From an uncultured Collinsella sp. (GTDB lineage Bacteria > Actinomycetota > Coriobacteriia > Coriobacteriales > Coriobacteriaceae): 38,831 bases of DNA. The notes below the pieces were generated by a model. The model saw only the letters and a list, made by a program, of their open reading frames with translations, did not search any database and was not told the DNA's origin. Shown piece after piece: positions 37,627-38,831 of the stretch (within the stretch, counting starts at the first letter, position 1; each line of letters opens with the position of its first letter). The stretch lies in NCBI GenBank assembly GCA_900768265.1, contig CAAGCF010000020.1:1-38831 (forward strand), written 5' to 3'. Position numbers and translations under genes: made by a program.

Positions 37627-38670
37627 ATGTCGTTTGCCAAATTCTTCAAAGATGCGCTGCTTCCCGTCGCCGTGTGGACGTGCGGCGTGCTGCTGAGCTG
37701 CTTTGTCCTGACGGTCGCCGGGGCACCCGCTTCCATCGTGGTCGTGGCGGTCGTCGTGTCCTTTATCTTTGGCATCCTGGGCATCGTGATCGAGTACGCG
37801 CGCCGCTGTCGCTTCCTGCATCAGCTGGAGCGGGCGGCTGAGGAGCTGGAGAGCCCCGCGTGGGTGCAAGAGATGGTGCAATGCCCGACGTATGCCGAGG
37901 GCGAGCTCGAATACGAAGTCCTGCGCCGCGTGGGCAAGGCGGCTTGCGATGAGGTAGCGGAAGGGCGACGTCAAACCGACGACTATCGCGACTACATCGA
38001 AAGCTGGGTCCACGAGGCCAAACTGCCCCTGGCGGCGGCCCATCTAATTTTGGAAAACCTGGACGGCAGCGAAGATGACCTGTCGCGTGTTGATGACCTC
38101 GGTCGCGAGCTTGCCCGCGTGGAGCGCTATATCGACCAGGCGCTCTACTATGCGCGCTCGGAAGTTGTGGAGCGCGATTACCTGATTCGACGTTGGAACC
38201 TCAAGGCCCTGGTGACGGGCGCGATTAAGGCCAACGCGCGCGAGCTCATCGCGGCGCACGTGGCGCCGGTGTGCGAGAATCTCGACTTTGAGGTGTTTAC
38301 CGACGAGAAGTGGCTCGAGTTTATATTGGGCCAGCTCATTCAGAACAGCATTAAATACGCGCGCGAGGACGGCGCGAAGATCGTGTTTTCGGGAGCGTTG
38401 CTGGACGAAGGCCTGGCGAGTGAGCGCATCGAACTCACCGTTGCCGATAACGGCTGTGGCGTGAACGCGGCAGATCTGCCCCGCGTGTTCGAGAAGGGCT
38501 TTACCGGCGACAACGGCCGCACCACCAAGCGCGCAACGGGCATCGGCCTCTACCTGGTGGCACGTCTGTGCTCCAAGATGGGCATCGACGTCACCGCATC
38601 GTCCGAGCCCAGCGAAGGCTTCGTCGTCACGTTCGCCTTCTCAACCAACAAGTTCCAATATTTCGAGTAA
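37627..38670 (+). CDS. Intramembrane-sensing histidine kinase (BceS-like)
   Basis: A 347-aa kinase. Two membrane helices lie close together (about 11-32 and 37-57, VAVWTCGVLLSCFVLTVAG and IVVVAVVVSFIFGILGIVIEY), leaving almost no extracellular loop, as in BceS kinases. The H-box is YIESWVHEAKLPLAAAHL with His129, followed by an N-box QLIQNSIKYAR, G1 VADNGCGV, and FEKGFTG with KRATGIGLYLVARLC. BceS kinases usually detect stress through a partner ABC transporter; none is visible here. The start is nine bases after the regulator stop. Confidence 0.9.
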   Translation: MSFAKFFKDALLPVAVWTCGVLLSCFVLTVAGAPASIVVVAVVVSFIFGILGIVIEYARRCRFLHQLERAAEELESPAWVQEMVQCPTYAEGELEYEVLRRVGKAACDEVAEGRRQTDDYRDYIESWVHEAKLPLAAAHLILENLDGSEDDLSRVDDLGRELARVERYIDQALYYARSEVVERDYLIRRWNLKALVTGAIKANARELIAAHVAPVCENLDFEVFTDEKWLEFILGQLIQNSIKYAREDGAKIVFSGALLDEGLASERIELTVADNGCGVNAADLPRVFEKGFTGDNGRTTKRATGIGLYLVARLCSKMGIDVTASSEPSEGFVVTFAFSTNKFQYFE

Positions 38671-38714
38671 CGCACGCGGCAGACGTCCGCCCAAACAAAA
38701 ACGTGCCGCCCCAA

Positions 38715-38831
38715 TGAACTGCACCCCAAAACTTGGACGGCTTAAATAAGAACTACGCCGCAAGGGACTGTCTCCGGAACTCCTCCGGGGTCAGTCCCTT
38801 CAGTTTAACCTGGCGCCTCCTCGTGTTCCAA
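38715..38831 (-). mobile_element. Right end of an IS3-family insertion sequence (cut by the window)
   Basis: TGAACTGCACCCCAAAACTT (from 38715) is a terminal inverted-repeat sequence typical of the IS150 branch of IS3. Directly inside it is the C-terminal end of a transposase on the minus strand. The other end lies outside the window. Confidence 0.85.
38753..38831 (-). CDS. IS3-family transposase OrfB, C-terminal end
   Basis: The last 25 codons are visible and end in TAG at 38753. The residues WNTRRRQVKLKGLTPEEF followed by RRQSLAA match the usual C-terminus of IS150-type OrfB, just past the DDE catalytic core. No frameshift is visible in this part. Confidence 0.85.
   Translation of the reverse strand, partial: WNTRRRQVKLKGLTPEEFRRQSLAA

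Overview
The window is high-GC DNA that reads like a chromosomal segment of a gut actinobacterium of the Coriobacteriia, most likely Collinsella. This rests on the codon bias, on the eno - divIC/ftsB-like - ppx order typical of Actinobacteria, on a mannose-family PTS with fructosamine enzymes (fructoselysine use is reported for Collinsella intestinalis), and on repeat styles I associate with that genus. No search was run, so the genus is an inference.

Layout. 1-3983: the end of a fructoselysine/glucoselysine operon: the 3' part of an FrlB/GfrF-like deglycase, EIIA-EIIB-EIIC-EIID, and an FrlC-like epimerase, with a terminator hairpin after the deglycase and another after EIID. 4072-12464: a histidine operon, hisZG (one fused chain)-D-C-B-H-A-F-I-(75-aa protein)-E, with stem-loops in its leader and in its three longest gaps. 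The missing step, histidinol-phosphate phosphatase, is supplied by a PHP-family gene convergent with hisE (12492-13403, minus). 13523-17508 (minus): a 1188-aa CydDC-like ABC exporter coupled to a YgbA-like cysteine-rich protein. 17893-19863: a stand-alone LarC C-terminal domain, a YfcE-like phosphodiesterase and MazG. 20053-23322: enolase, a DivIC/FtsB-like division protein and exopolyphosphatase. 23384-23708: tRNA-Leu(TAA), minus strand, with a second, partial copy of its 3' end and terminator. 23740-25200: divergent TPR-like membrane protein, and an orphan galactitol-type EIIB with a VOC protein.

25293-28504: a DUF4342 protein, OmpR-type regulator and sensor kinase (minus strand) bracketed by two directly oriented ~180-bp palindromic elements. 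In each copy the outer arms are complementary to each other, yet their sequence differs between the copies. 28668-34069: a small membrane protein, a metallophosphoesterase, GluQ-type tRNA-modifying synthetase (apparently leaderless), a DUF2207 membrane protein with a glycine-rich tail, and a GNAT acetyltransferase. 34347-38670: purH, an unrecognised 235-aa protein, and a response regulator/kinase pair whose kinase resembles BceS. The window ends inside an IS3-family insertion sequence (38715 onward).

Most of the content is housekeeping. The points I would follow first are the paired palindromic elements, the HisZ-HisG fusion, the small protein inside the his operon, the stand-alone LarC2 domain, and the partial tRNA-Leu duplication. 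No CRISPR array, phage or defence island was seen.
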